34,566 nt of DNA from Candidatus Aerophobota bacterium (GCA_030615365.1 JAUWZM010000024.1:1-34566); one strand, 5' to 3'. Positions 15,965 through 24,825 are shown, numbered from the stretch's first letter. Notes: generated by a model from the letters alone, not told the origin. Translations and numbers: made by a program.

Positions 15965-17227
15965 ATGGAAGAAAATCATAAAAATAGATGGGAAAAAATA
16001 AAACTTGGAGAAATAGGGGAGATTGTAGGAGGAGGCACTCCAAGTACAAAAAGAGCGGAATATTGGAATGGTGATATTCTATGGCTTACTCCTACAGAAG
16101 TTACTTCTATGGAGGGAAGATATATTGAAGAAACATTAAAGCATATCACCAAATTAGGTTTAAAAAATAGTTCTGCTAAGTTAATGCCAGCGGGAACCAT
16201 AATAATGACAAGTAGAGCTACTATTGGGGAAGTAGTTATGAACCGCGTTCCCATGGCAACAAATCAAGGTTTTATAAATATAGTCTGTGAAAAAGTCTAT
16301 GCACTATTTCTTTATTATTGGATAAAAGCAAATAAAAAGTTGATTATATTGAATTCGCATGGAACAACTTTTAATGAGATTATCAAATCTGTTTTTAAGA
16401 AAATAAAGATATTAATCCCCCCACTACCTATTCAACATAAAATTGCCTCTATCCTTTCCGCTTACGATGACCTTATTGAAAATAACAATCGCCGCATCAA
16501 AATTTTAGAAGAAATGGCACAAACCATTTATAATGAATGGTTTGTTAAATTTCGCTTCCCAGAATATAAGAAAGTAAAAATGGTAGATTCGGAATTGGGG
16601 AAGATACCTGAGGGATGGGAAGTGAGGAAGTTGAAGAATATAGTTGAAACACAATATGGATATACGGAAAGTGCATCTAAGGAACAAATAGGTCCGAGAT
16701 TCTTAAGAGGAACTGACATAAATAAGGCTACATATATAAACTGGGATAGTGTTCCATTTTGTGAGATAAGCAAAAAAAATTTTAAAAAATATAGATTAAG
16801 AAGAAAAGACATTGTAATTATTAGGATGGCAGATCCTGGTAAAGTTGGAATAATAGAGAAAAATATTGAGGCTGTTTTTGGTTCATATTTGATTAGGCTT
16901 AAAATAATATTGGATAAGATAACACCTTATTATCTGTTTTATTTTATGCAATCAGATAGATATCAAAAATATATTACTAGAGCGAGTACTGGAACAACCA
17001 GAAAAAGCGCAAGTGCAGGAGTTATTACTGATATAGACATTTATATTCCGCCATTTTCATTGCTAATAGAGTTTGAAAATCAAATGGTATTACTTAGAAG
17101 GCAGCTAAACCTTTTCATCGAAAAAAATGCAATTCTCCGTCATGCTCGCGATCTCTTGCTGCCAAAATTAATTTCCGGACAAATAGCTGTAGAAAATTTA
17201 GATATAAATGTAGAGGATATAATATGA
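15965..17227 (+). CDS. hsdS: Type I restriction-modification specificity subunit HsdS
   Basis: A 420-residue protein with two target-recognition domains, residues about 8-150 (WEKIKLGEIGEIVGGGTPST) and 215-365 (GWEVRKLKNIVETQYGYTES). Each is followed by a conserved helical spacer: LPIQHKIASILSAYDDLIEN with RIKILEEMAQTIYNEWFVKF, and the C-terminal RDLLLPKLISGQI. HsdS sets the DNA sequence recognised by the whole complex, each domain reading one half-site. The recognition sequence cannot be deduced here. GAGG lies 8 nt before the ATG, and the end overlaps hsdR (ATGA). I see no inverted repeats or second hsdS fragment that would point to phase-variable shuffling. Confidence 0.95.
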   Translation: MEENHKNRWEKIKLGEIGEIVGGGTPSTKRAEYWNGDILWLTPTEVTSMEGRYIEETLKHITKLGLKNSSAKLMPAGTIIMTSRATIGEVVMNRVPMATNQGFINIVCEKVYALFLYYWIKANKKLIILNSHGTTFNEIIKSVFKKIKILIPPLPIQHKIASILSAYDDLIENNNRRIKILEEMAQTIYNEWFVKFRFPEYKKVKMVDSELGKIPEGWEVRKLKNIVETQYGYTESASKEQIGPRFLRGTDINKATYINWDSVPFCEISKKNFKKYRLRRKDIVIIRMADPGKVGIIEKNIEAVFGSYLIRLKIILDKITPYYLFYFMQSDRYQKYITRASTGTTRKSASAGVITDIDIYIPPFSLLIEFENQMVLLRRQLNLFIEKNAILRHARDLLLPKLISGQIAVENLDINVEDII

Positions 17228-20200
17228 ATATCTATTCCGAATCAACATTAGTCGAACAACCTGCCATCGAGATTTTTCAATCTCTTGGGTATGAGTATCA
17301 GAATTGTTTTGATGAGCAATTTGGAGAAAATGCAACTTTAGGCAGAGAAACATCTATGGAAGTAGTTCTTGTTTCTCGCTTAAAATTTGCTCTATTACGT
17401 CTTAACCCAGAGTCGTCTCCAGAAACAATAGATACAGCTATTGAAGAGTTAACTAAAGATAGAAGCTCTCTCAATCCTGTTGTTGCTAATAGAGAGATTT
17501 ACAAAATTCTAAAAGATGGAGTAAAGGTATCTATTCGCAGAGAAGATGGTAGAGAGGACGAGGAAGTAGTTGAAGTTATCGATTTTGATAACCTGGATAA
17601 TAATGATTTCTTTTTAGCTTCTCAATTTTGGGTTATAGGTGAGATGTATAAACGCAGAGCGGATCTTGTAGGTTTTGTAAATGGCTTACCTTTTATATTC
17701 ATAGAATTAAAAGCTGTTCATAAAAAATTAGAAAATGCTTATAAAGATAATCTAACAGATTATAAAGATACTATCCCTCAAATATTTTGGTATAATACTT
17801 TTATTATTTTGTCCAATGGTTCAAAAAGTAAAATTGGAACAATAACATCTGAATGGGAACATTTTAGTGAATGGAAAAAAATTAACTCTGAAGGTGAGAA
17901 GGGTATAGTTTCTTTAGATACGATTATTAAAGGAATTTGTCAAAAAGATAAATTCTTAGATATTTTAGAAAATTTTATTCTCTTTCAAGATGTGGGTGGC
18001 TCACTTATAAAAATCATTGCTAAAAATCATCAATATTTAGGAGTTAATAATGCTATAGATTCCTTTGAGAGTATAAAAGATAAGCAGGGAAAATTAGGGG
18101 TATTTTGGCATACACAGGGTAGTGGAAAAAGTTTTTCAATGATTTTCTTCTCGCGAAAAATTTTGAGAAAGTTCTATGGAAATTATACATTCCTCATAGT
18201 CACTGATAGAAAAGAATTAGATAAACAAATTTATGAAAACTTTTTAAGTGTCGGCGCAGTTACTGAACAAGAGGTTCATGCAGAAAGTGGAAAACACTTA
18301 AGGCAACTATTAAGAGAGAACCATAGGAATATATTTACCTTAATTCATAAGTTTAAAACAGATAATGACAAGATATATCCGGTAATATCAAAGCGTAAAG
18401 ATATTATTGTAATTGTGGATGAAGCTCACAGAACACAGTATGATATATTGGCAATGAATATGAGAATAGCCCTACCAAACGCTGCTTTCATCGCTTTTAC
18501 TGCAACACCCCTTATTGAAGGTGAGGAACGAACCAAAAATACCTTTGGTGACTATGTTAGTGTTTATAGTTTTAAGCACTCCGTAGATGATCAGGCAACT
18601 GTTCCGCTTTATTACGAGAATAGAATCCCTGAGGTTAGATTAGAGAACAAATTCTTAAATGAGGATTTAGAAAAAATTGTTGAAGAGGCAATGCTCAATG
18701 AAAAACAGGAAGAAAAATTAGCAAGAGAATTTGGTAGAGAGTATCATATTATAACCAGAGATGACCGTTTAGAAAAAATTGCCAAAGACATCGTTTCTCA
18801 CTTTACAGGCCGTGGTCATCAAGGTAAAGCTATGGTTGTCTCTATTGATAAACCGACAACGGTAAGAATGTATGACAAAGTGCAAAAGTATTGGGAAAGA
18901 TATATCAGCAGGCTTAAAGAAAAATCAGAATTTCTACAAGATAATATTCAAAAAGAAGAGATTGAAGAAAGAATTAGATATATGGAAGAAACTGATATGG
19001 CAGTTGTAATAAGTAGCGAACAAAATGAGATAGAAAGATTTAGAAAGCTCGGATTAGATATAGCAAAACATCGCAAGAGAATGAATAATGAAGATTTAGC
19101 AACAAAGTTTAAAAATCCTAAAGATCCCTTTAGAATTGTATTTGTTTGTGCTATGTGGATGACAGGTTTTGATGTTCCCTGCCTTTCTACAATTTATCTT
19201 GATAAACCTATGCGCAATCATACTTTGATGCAGACTATCGCCAGAGCAAACAGGGTTTTTAAAGATAAACTCAATGGTTTAATTGTAGATTATGTCGGTA
19301 TTTTTAGGAATTTGCAAAGAGCTTTATCCATTTACAATCCAGGCGGTGTGAAAATTGATTATCCGGTTAGGCCCAAAAGCGAACTTTTGGAAAAACTTAA
19401 AAAAGTTATTCGTGAAACAACTTTGTTTTGCAATGAAAAAGGAATTGATACAGAGAAAATTATAAAGAGTGAGAGATTAGAAAAGATTAAATTGTTAGAC
19501 GATGCAGTTAATGCAATCTTAGAAAAAGAAGAATATAAAGTAAAATACCTTACTTTATCTAATAATGTGAAAAAGTTATACAAAGCAATATTACCTGACC
19601 CAAGTGCAGAGAAATTTCGGGGAAAATATATGGTGTTTAAAATTATTGCTGAAAAAATTAAATCTTTATTACCTGAGGTGGATATATCAGAGGTCAAAGA
19701 AAAAATAGAGAGTTTACTTGATAAGTCATTAGGAGTTGTTGGAGATATTAGAGATCCATATAAAGTTGACTTAGGCAAGATAAATTTTGAGGCGATAAAA
19801 AAGCAACTTTCAGAGAAAAGAAAATACATTGAAATAGAGAACTTAAAAAATCTTATTAAACAGAAGCTCACTGCAATGGTAAAATTAAACAAAGCAAGAA
19901 TTAATTTTCTTGAAAAATTTCAGATGTTGATTGATGAGTATAATGCTGGAGCAACAGATGCCGAGATATTCTTTGAAAAGTTAGTTTCATTTGCAAAAGA
20001 ATTAGACGAGGAGGAAAAAAGAGGCATTTTTGAAAGCCTTTCAGAAGAGGAACTGGCAATGTTTGATTTACTCTATAAGCCAGATTTAACAGGAAAAGAG
20101 AAAGAAAAAGTTAAATCTGTTGCTAAAAAATTGTTAGAAAGACTGAAACAAGAAAAATTAGTATTGGATTGGAGAAAGAGACAACAAACAAGAGCCGATG

Positions 20201-20367
20201 TACTATTAACTATTCAGACTATTTTGGATGAAGGGTTACCAGAAAGCTATACACGAGTAATGTTTGGAGAAAAATGTAATCTTGCCTACCAACATATCTA
20301 TGATTCTTACTTTGGGCAAAATATGAGTATTTATCAGCAATATAGGGAAAGGGTTGGAGTGTATTAG
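17224..20367 (+). CDS. hsdR: Type I restriction endonuclease subunit HsdR
   Basis: A 1047-residue motor and nuclease subunit. The N-terminal nuclease domain carries RADLVGFVNGLPFIFIELKA, with D147, E161 and K163 as the likely PD-(D/E)xK site. The helicase part has Walker A TQGSGKS (297-303), DEAH (399-402) and FTATPL. The second RecA-like lobe includes MWMTGFDVPCLSTIYLDKP and QTIARANRVF. A C-terminal helical region (about 760-1047) binds the methylase core. It translocates DNA using ATP and cleaves unmethylated DNA at a distance. Its ATG overlaps the hsdS stop by 4 nt. All key residues are present, so the system is likely active. Confidence 0.96.
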   Translation: MNIYSESTLVEQPAIEIFQSLGYEYQNCFDEQFGENATLGRETSMEVVLVSRLKFALLRLNPESSPETIDTAIEELTKDRSSLNPVVANREIYKILKDGVKVSIRREDGREDEEVVEVIDFDNLDNNDFFLASQFWVIGEMYKRRADLVGFVNGLPFIFIELKAVHKKLENAYKDNLTDYKDTIPQIFWYNTFIILSNGSKSKIGTITSEWEHFSEWKKINSEGEKGIVSLDTIIKGICQKDKFLDILENFILFQDVGGSLIKIIAKNHQYLGVNNAIDSFESIKDKQGKLGVFWHTQGSGKSFSMIFFSRKILRKFYGNYTFLIVTDRKELDKQIYENFLSVGAVTEQEVHAESGKHLRQLLRENHRNIFTLIHKFKTDNDKIYPVISKRKDIIVIVDEAHRTQYDILAMNMRIALPNAAFIAFTATPLIEGEERTKNTFGDYVSVYSFKHSVDDQATVPLYYENRIPEVRLENKFLNEDLEKIVEEAMLNEKQEEKLAREFGREYHIITRDDRLEKIAKDIVSHFTGRGHQGKAMVVSIDKPTTVRMYDKVQKYWERYISRLKEKSEFLQDNIQKEEIEERIRYMEETDMAVVISSEQNEIERFRKLGLDIAKHRKRMNNEDLATKFKNPKDPFRIVFVCAMWMTGFDVPCLSTIYLDKPMRNHTLMQTIARANRVFKDKLNGLIVDYVGIFRNLQRALSIYNPGGVKIDYPVRPKSELLEKLKKVIRETTLFCNEKGIDTEKIIKSERLEKIKLLDDAVNAILEKEEYKVKYLTLSNNVKKLYKAILPDPSAEKFRGKYMVFKIIAEKIKSLLPEVDISEVKEKIESLLDKSLGVVGDIRDPYKVDLGKINFEAIKKQLSEKRKYIEIENLKNLIKQKLTAMVKLNKARINFLEKFQMLIDEYNAGATDAEIFFEKLVSFAKELDEEEKRGIFESLSEEELAMFDLLYKPDLTGKEKEKVKSVAKKLLERLKQEKLVLDWRKRQQTRADVLLTIQTILDEGLPESYTRVMFGEKCNLAYQHIYDSYFGQNMSIYQQYRERVGVY

Positions 20368-20390
20368 GATCTAAAATGAAAAAGAAAAAG

Positions 20391-20420
20391 GGGTCAGGTC
20401 TCCACATTTGACATTAATAT
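20391..20420 (+). repeat. GGGTCAGGTCT box 1 (30 bp, identical to 21477-21506)
   Basis: Begins GGGTCAGGTCTCCACATTTG and is identical over 30 nt to the copy at 21477-21506, in the same orientation. A diverged relative lies at 20553. Boxes of this form are often found beside Y1-type (IS200/RAYT-like) transposase genes, as I recall; none is in this window. Between this box and 20870 I see only the second box, one doubtful ORF and a promoter. Confidence 0.8.
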
Positions 20421-20552
20421 CATTTTCAACTTGTCAGTATTTAGCGAGAACCCCTATTAATTATAGCTTTTACATAGACCTATTATTGAAAATTAGCAGT
20501 GTCTAAAATAAATTTCTTTTGTAAATAGTAGAGGGAAAAATAGTGAGGTAAT

Positions 20553-20578
20553 GGGGTCAGGTCTTGCAATATAACATT
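20553..20578 (+). repeat. GGGTCAGGTCT box 2 (diverged)
   Basis: GGGGTCAGGTCT followed by TGCAATATAACATT: the same start as box 1 but a different second half. It lies directly before the open frame at 20598. Confidence 0.65.
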
Positions 20579-20597
20579 CATTTGGTATACAAATTTT

Positions 20598-20747
20598 GTG
20601 AATAGATTTAGAGGATTAATAAAGCCTCAAAGAAATACCAAAGTTCAGGGATGCACTACAAGATTACCTTTTGCAGAATTATTAGATAAAAAATCTAGAA
20701 ATAGGATGCAGAGGGGTAAATTAATTCTTGAGGTTTATACGCGATAG
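20598..20747 (+). CDS. Doubtful 49-residue ORF, unknown
   Basis: A GTG-started frame (VNRFRGLIKPQRNTKVQGCT..., then LPFAELLDKKSRNRMQRGKL) with a protein-like, basic composition. The frame stays open upstream through box 2, so it may be the end of a longer lost gene. There is no ribosome-binding site. Family unknown. Confidence 0.3.
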   Translation: MNRFRGLIKPQRNTKVQGCTTRLPFAELLDKKSRNRMQRGKLILEVYTR

Positions 20748-20816
20748 GGTATACTATGGAACAAACCTCCAGTTTTAGGAAAAATCTCTTTGTTATTGTA
20801 GTGCAGGTCGCAAGAT

Positions 20817-20845
20817 TTGATTCCTTTAGATAAGTACTATATAAA
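20817..20845 (+). promoter_or_regulatory. Promoter of the DUF433/DUF5615 pair
   Basis: TTGATT (20817-20822), a 17-nt spacer and TATAAA (20840-20845), 25 nt upstream of the first ATG, with AAGGGAGG as the ribosome-binding site. The leader would be short. Confidence 0.55.
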
Positions 20846-20869
20846 GCGAAAAATCAAGGGAGGAATATC

Positions 20870-21094
20870 ATGGAAATAGCTCCAAGAATTAGTGTAGATG
20901 AGAGAATTCGTTTTGGCAAACCTGTGATTACTGGAACACGTGTTCCAGTAGACCTCATTATAGGAAAACTTGCAGGAGGAATGACCTATGAAGAGGTTAT
21001 GACTGAATATGAAATCACCCGTGAGGATATACTGGCTGTCCTTGACTATGCTGCTAAGATTTTGTCTAGCGAAGAAATTAAAGTGGTAGGATGA
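20870..21094 (+). CDS. DUF433 family antitoxin-like protein
   Basis: A 74-residue protein with the DUF433 pattern RISVDERIRFGKPVITGTRVPV...YEEVMTEYEITREDILAVLDYA, a small helix-turn-helix-like fold. DUF433 proteins are usually encoded just ahead of a PIN-like DUF5615 protein and are taken as the antitoxin and DNA-binding autoregulator. The stop is 1 nt before the next ATG. It has its own promoter and a strong ribosome-binding site. Confidence 0.93.
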   Translation: MEIAPRISVDERIRFGKPVITGTRVPVDLIIGKLAGGMTYEEVMTEYEITREDILAVLDYAAKILSSEEIKVVG

Positions 21095-21095
21095 A

Positions 21096-21458
21096 ATGCC
21101 AAAATTTGTGATCGATGAGGATATGTCTTATTCCACGGGAAGGATTCTTAAACAGCGAGGATATGATGTTAGGGATATTCGGGACTATGGGCTTCGTGGA
21201 GCAGAGGACGAAGAGATCTATGATTTTGCACAAAGAGAGAAAGCAGTGATCCTTACAGGTGATAGAGGTTTTGGTAATATTCTGCGTTTTCCATTAGACA
21301 AGCATTTTGGAATCGTTGTTGTGCACTTTCCCAATGAAACGCCCACCATAGAGATAAACCGCTATCTTATAGAAAGGTTTAAAGATCTATCGGAAGATGA
21401 CTTCAAAGGGAATCTAATTATCATAGAACCAGAAAAGATACGAATTAGAAGAAAATAA
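21096..21458 (+). CDS. DUF5615 family PIN-like protein, probable toxin
   Basis: A 120-residue protein of the PIN-like DUF5615 group (Mut7-C/VapC-like fold). The acidic residues expected for a metal-dependent RNase centre are present: D7 and D9 in FVIDEDMS, E39/E40 in RGAEDEEIYDFA, and D56 in ILTGDRGFGNI. With DUF433 it forms a type II toxin-antitoxin-like pair, and cleavage of RNA is inferred from the PIN fold. A 30-bp repeat identical to the one 450 nt before the antitoxin gene starts 18 nt after its stop. Confidence 0.93.
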   Translation: MPKFVIDEDMSYSTGRILKQRGYDVRDIRDYGLRGAEDEEIYDFAQREKAVILTGDRGFGNILRFPLDKHFGIVVVHFPNETPTIEINRYLIERFKDLSEDDFKGNLIIIEPEKIRIRRK

Positions 21459-21476
21459 ACAAGTAAGTCAAAAAAA

Positions 21477-21506
21477 GGGTCAGGTCTCCACATTTGACAT
21501 TAATAT
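21477..21506 (+). repeat. GGGTCAGGTCT box 3 (30 bp, identical to 20391-20420)
   Basis: Exact copy of box 1 in the same orientation, immediately after the DUF5615 gene. The two boxes enclose a 1.06-kb segment containing the toxin-antitoxin pair. Confidence 0.8.
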
Positions 21507-21565
21507 ATTCTTAATTGAATAGTGATTGAAGTAACTCTACTTCACAACTATGACAGTATTGTAGC

Positions 21566-21688
21566 ATGAGCCGCGATATTAAACAAGCCAAAGTCAAAGA
21601 ATACGAGCGCCAGATTGACCAGATGGTATACAAAATTTATGAACTATCAAAAGAAGAGATAAAAATTATTGAAGGAGGAAAGAAATAA
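21566..21688 (+). pseudogene. C-terminal scrap of a type IIG-like restriction-modification enzyme
   Basis: 40 codons reading KVKEYERQIDQMVYKIYELS, then KEEIKIIEGG and a stop. This is the usual end of large Eco57I/BREX-PglX-like methylase-nuclease proteins (EYExQIDxxVYxLYxLTxEEIxIIE). The remaining 900 or so residues are missing upstream. It is most likely a deletion remnant rather than a small gene. Confidence 0.6.
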
Positions 21689-21691
21689 TCT

Positions 21692-21981
21692 ATGAATAAC
21701 TTAATTTGTGAAGCAATATTCAACAAAAAAGTAATTAAATTTACCTACGAAGTGATTTTCTAAAAATAAAGCCACTTTTCATAATGGGAGGCTCACCTAA
21801 GGCGTACAATTATGAAATTATTGAACGAGGTGGGTTTGCCTTAATATTTGAGATGCAGATTTACCCTTTTGGATATAGAGAACTGGTGAATAAGATAAGG
21901 AAAGTACTTGATATGCCTGTAGATTTTCCTAATACAATTCCAGAAGGGATAATTAAAAGATTTGTTAGTTGGCACAAATGA
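21692..21981 (+). pseudogene. Frameshifted small gene, unknown family
   Basis: A frame starting at 21692 (MNNLICEAIFNKKVIKFTYE) stops at 21763. The neighbouring frame, open from 21739, continues as YLRSDFLKIKPLF and then MGGSPKAYNYEIIERGGFAL up to 21981. Joined, they would make about 95 residues. The 65-residue part from 21784 could be read alone but has no ribosome-binding site. I recognise no family. From 21982 to 22144 I see nothing. Confidence 0.35.
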
Positions 21982-22144
21982 TATATGGAAGAGTGTTTCT
22001 ATTGGCGGGTTATAGACTTTCCCCTATAGATACAATATTGCCTACTCAAGATACCCGAAAAAGCCCAATGGTAAATGTAGGTAGAAATTACTTATTTATG
22101 AATAATAAAGATTTGATTGGCCCCTTTGTTTACTAAAATAATAG

Positions 22145-22358
22145 TTAAGCAACTACTACCTCAACCGGTAATGGTTGCTTAACCCCAAGAGTTTTACTCA
22201 CATACAGCTTCTCTATGCCTATTACTTTTCCTTCCCTGTTTTTCTTTAAAATAACCCCTTCTCCCCACTTCCTCACAAATATACTCATCCCCTTGGTCGC
22301 CAAACCAAATATCCATTGTGTCAGTTTCTTTATGATAATAGATAATTACTTTATCCAT
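22145..22358 (-). pseudogene. DUF2283 family protein, broken by one extra G
   Basis: The start (MDKVIIYYHKETDTMDIWFG) has the DUF2283 pattern of a short beta-rich protein. The frame shifts at 22263-22266 (CCCC on the + strand). Removing one base there restores GEGVILKKNREGKVIGIEKL and a VEVVVA end, giving about 70 residues. A GGGGAG ribosome-binding site precedes the ATG. It is either a real pseudogene or a one-base homopolymer error in the assembly. DUF2283 is often next to DUF4258 in toxin-antitoxin-like pairs; no DUF4258 gene is seen. Confidence 0.75.
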
Positions 22359-22406
22359 ATTATCTCCCCTTCCATAACATCTTTAAATGCCAAACTTTTT
22401 TTCAAC

Positions 22407-22474
22407 CTTGAGTTCAGTTTAACTATATATTGAATTTCTCTCTCTGTCAACTTTTAAAACTTAGATAAGCCCCT
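22407..22474. repeat. Dispersed repeat, copy C (partial)
   Basis: The left 68 bp of the dispersed repeat, with TTCAGTTTAACTATAT and the core CAACTTTTAAAACTTAGATA, matching copy A closely. It has no promoter half. It overlaps the last 28 bases of the spermidine-synthase-like gene, so the repeat core supplies that gene's stop codon and its last residues (AYLSFKS). Confidence 0.75.
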
Positions 22475-24825
22475 ATATACAACGCTATAGCCAGGATTCC
22501 CACCAGATTAAATCCCCAGCTAATAGCAAGAACAGTAGCTAAAATAGCACTAATCACCGAGGCGCATCCATTTATCCCCCAGGCCCAGGGGACAAGCTCT
22601 GAGAATTTAGAGCTCACCTTGCTTAATCCAAGAGGAAAGGGTATTCCCATAAAAAAGGCCAAAGGAGCGATGAGTCCGATGGATATTATTATTTTTATCC
22701 AATCAGGGAGAAAGAGAAGCCTGGGGAAGATTTCTCTTAAAACTACAAGATAAACAAGAGATATAACAGTAATCCCAGTTACAGCCAAGCCAACCGTGGA
22801 TATTCTTTTTAACCTTATTTTTTCACAGAATCTACTGCCCAAACTGGAAAAACCAAGAAAGGAAGCTATTACCACACTTGCAGCATAAATGGGATGGTAG
22901 AGAAAAAGGGTAAACTTTTGGATAAATGATATCTCTATAAACATATAACTCACTCCCAAAAGGAGAAAATAGAGAAGGACCTGCAATTTTCCTTTCACAA
23001 GGCTCCTTTCCTTTTTTAGGAAAAACAAAGGTAAGATAATCAAGAGGACACTTACTACTACAGCCTGGAGGAGGGTAGCTATTAGTATTATGTAACCCCA
23101 TTCCACAAAGGGAATCCACTCTCTTCCCATAGTTTTTAAAAGATGGGATAGAGATTTCCATTTGAAAAAATGAAAAAAATAAGGAGAGTTATCTGTGGAC
23201 GGGCGAACATTGAACAGATAGTCCTGATAAAATTTTCCCCTGTTACCAGAAATAATGTTTATAGCTGCATCGTAGTAGTAGGCCTGAGGTAAGATGTTGT
23301 ATTGGTTTACTTTTTCAGGGTCAATACCAGAGGTCCAGATAAGATCAAATGACCTTTCCCGGGAAAATTTTTCTGCATGGTGAATCTGGCTAAGGGTAAA
23401 AGGGGATTTGCTTACCAGTAAAGTGCAGGTGCTCCAGCTTCTAATAAATATCAAATGAGAGGAAGGAGATTTCACTCCAATTTTTTCCAGGGCCTCTACT
23501 GCACTGGCAAAGATCTTTATTCCATCTCGGGGAGGAATCTTCAGCCAGCGGGTAATAGAGAGAACCCCCTGGGGCCGCAGTGCTTTTAGGAAACTTTCCA
23601 GGCCCTCGACAGTGTAAAGGTAATTTTCCGAGAGAGCATAAACTCCAGCTGAGGAGGCACTGAAAGAATCTAAGAGAGAGATATCAATGAGATCGTATCT
23701 TTTAGGGGTGGATTCAATAAACCCTCTGCCCTCAGCTATCACTGCTCTTACCTGGGGTAAAGAGTAAATATGGCCGGAAAAATCGCCATATTCTCGGTTA
23801 ACCAGGTCCACAACTTGAGGATTAACCTCTACGGCATCAATTTCAGATGCTCTGTGATAAAGAGCATTAAGGATACTCGATCCACCTCCTGAGCCTATAA
23901 TAAGAACTCGTGGGGGTTTGATTACATGGTAGGGAACAGATGCAGTCATATAATCCAGGTAACTCAAAGGGGAAAGATCACCATCGAAATAATTTATAGC
24001 TGAGATGGAATCTGCATCCGTAAAAAGACCTAACTGAGGAGGAAAATCTTCTTTAAAATTAAAGCTAAGTCCAGGAGCACATCTTATAGCTGGACTTTTC
24101 AGGACATCAATGAGACCAAAGGGAGAAAATTTTTCCTTAAGGATTTTTGCCTGGGGAAGATTTAAACTGATATTTAGGGCTTTGTATTGAGAGATGTGGA
24201 GTCGAGGGGGATAAAGATAAAAAATAGTTCCCAGACAAAGTGAGGCAAGGAGAACCATTCCAAAGATTTTTCTTTTCAAACCCCAGGAGAAAATCACCAC
24301 TGCTAAAAATCCAAGCATAATGAGAAGGAGAATAAGATTTACTGGAGAAAAAAGATACATAAGCAAAATTACCCCCAAAGACCCTGCGGCAGAACCTAAC
24401 AGATTAAAAAAGTAAAGGCGGGGAATGAGCCTGTCAAATTGAAGGAAAGATAGCCCAATGCAACTTGCTCCCAAGAAAAAGGGAATAAAAAGGACCAGGT
24501 AGTAACCCAGTAAATAAAGATACTGTTTGCGATACCAGACAATGAGAAAAGGGTCAAATCGAATATACTGGGAAAAAAAAGTGCACAGAAAAAGAGAAAT
24601 GGGAAAAAGGAAGCTAAAGAGAAGGAAGAATGCATGGAAGTGTTTTTTCACTATTTTTTTGAATACACTGATAAAACTGCCACTGGCTCCAAAACCAAGA
24701 AGAGCAACACTAATCACCATATAAGCAAAATGTGACCAACTGGTTATAGACAGGGTTCTCATTAAAAGAATCTCGTAGGAAAGAAGAGAGAAGGAAATAA
24801 AGAAGATGGAGAGAAATATACTCAT
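22447..24825 (-). CDS. Membrane protein with spermidine synthase-like domain
   Basis: A 792-residue protein. An N-terminal membrane region of about six to seven segments (residues 1-205) precedes a soluble SpeE-like methyltransferase-fold domain (about 210-560) with PRVLIIGSGGGSS (305-317), AVEVNPQVVDLV (331-342) and YDLIDISLLDSFS. A second membrane region of about six segments (575-792) follows. Spermidine synthases transfer aminopropyl groups from decarboxylated SAM to polyamines; the membrane-fused members are common in bacteria but their reaction is mostly untested. The start codon directly follows the Pcm stop (TAA then ATG), which implies translational coupling with that membrane-anchored methyltransferase-like gene. 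The C-terminal residues fall inside dispersed repeat copy C. Confidence 0.88.
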   Translation of the reverse strand: MSIFLSIFFISFSLLSYEILLMRTLSITSWSHFAYMVISVALLGFGASGSFISVFKKIVKKHFHAFFLLFSFLFPISLFLCTFFSQYIRFDPFLIVWYRKQYLYLLGYYLVLFIPFFLGASCIGLSFLQFDRLIPRLYFFNLLGSAAGSLGVILLMYLFSPVNLILLLIMLGFLAVVIFSWGLKRKIFGMVLLASLCLGTIFYLYPPRLHISQYKALNISLNLPQAKILKEKFSPFGLIDVLKSPAIRCAPGLSFNFKEDFPPQLGLFTDADSISAINYFDGDLSPLSYLDYMTASVPYHVIKPPRVLIIGSGGGSSILNALYHRASEIDAVEVNPQVVDLVNREYGDFSGHIYSLPQVRAVIAEGRGFIESTPKRYDLIDISLLDSFSASSAGVYALSENYLYTVEGLESFLKALRPQGVLSITRWLKIPPRDGIKIFASAVEALEKIGVKSPSSHLIFIRSWSTCTLLVSKSPFTLSQIHHAEKFSRERSFDLIWTSGIDPEKVNQYNILPQAYYYDAAINIISGNRGKFYQDYLFNVRPSTDNSPYFFHFFKWKSLSHLLKTMGREWIPFVEWGYIILIATLLQAVVVSVLLIILPLFFLKKERSLVKGKLQVLLYFLLLGVSYMFIEISFIQKFTLFLYHPIYAASVVIASFLGFSSLGSRFCEKIRLKRISTVGLAVTGITVISLVYLVVLREIFPRLLFLPDWIKIIISIGLIAPLAFFMGIPFPLGLSKVSSKFSELVPWAWGINGCASVISAILATVLAISWGFNLVGILAIALYIGAYLSFKS

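Noticed and set aside
15965..17227. Phase-variable hsdS
   Set aside because: There is only one hsdS, with no inverted partial copy, recombinase gene or simple-sequence tract in or beside it.
19359..19892. 177-codon - strand frame inside hsdR
   Set aside because: Rich in F, S and L because it is antisense to AT-rich lysine and glutamate codons; a typical shadow.
22147..22174. Perfect AAGCAAC/GTTGCTT inverted repeat as a terminator
   Set aside because: It lies within the 3' coding end of the DUF2283 remnant, the loop is 14 nt and no T-run follows on the coding strand.
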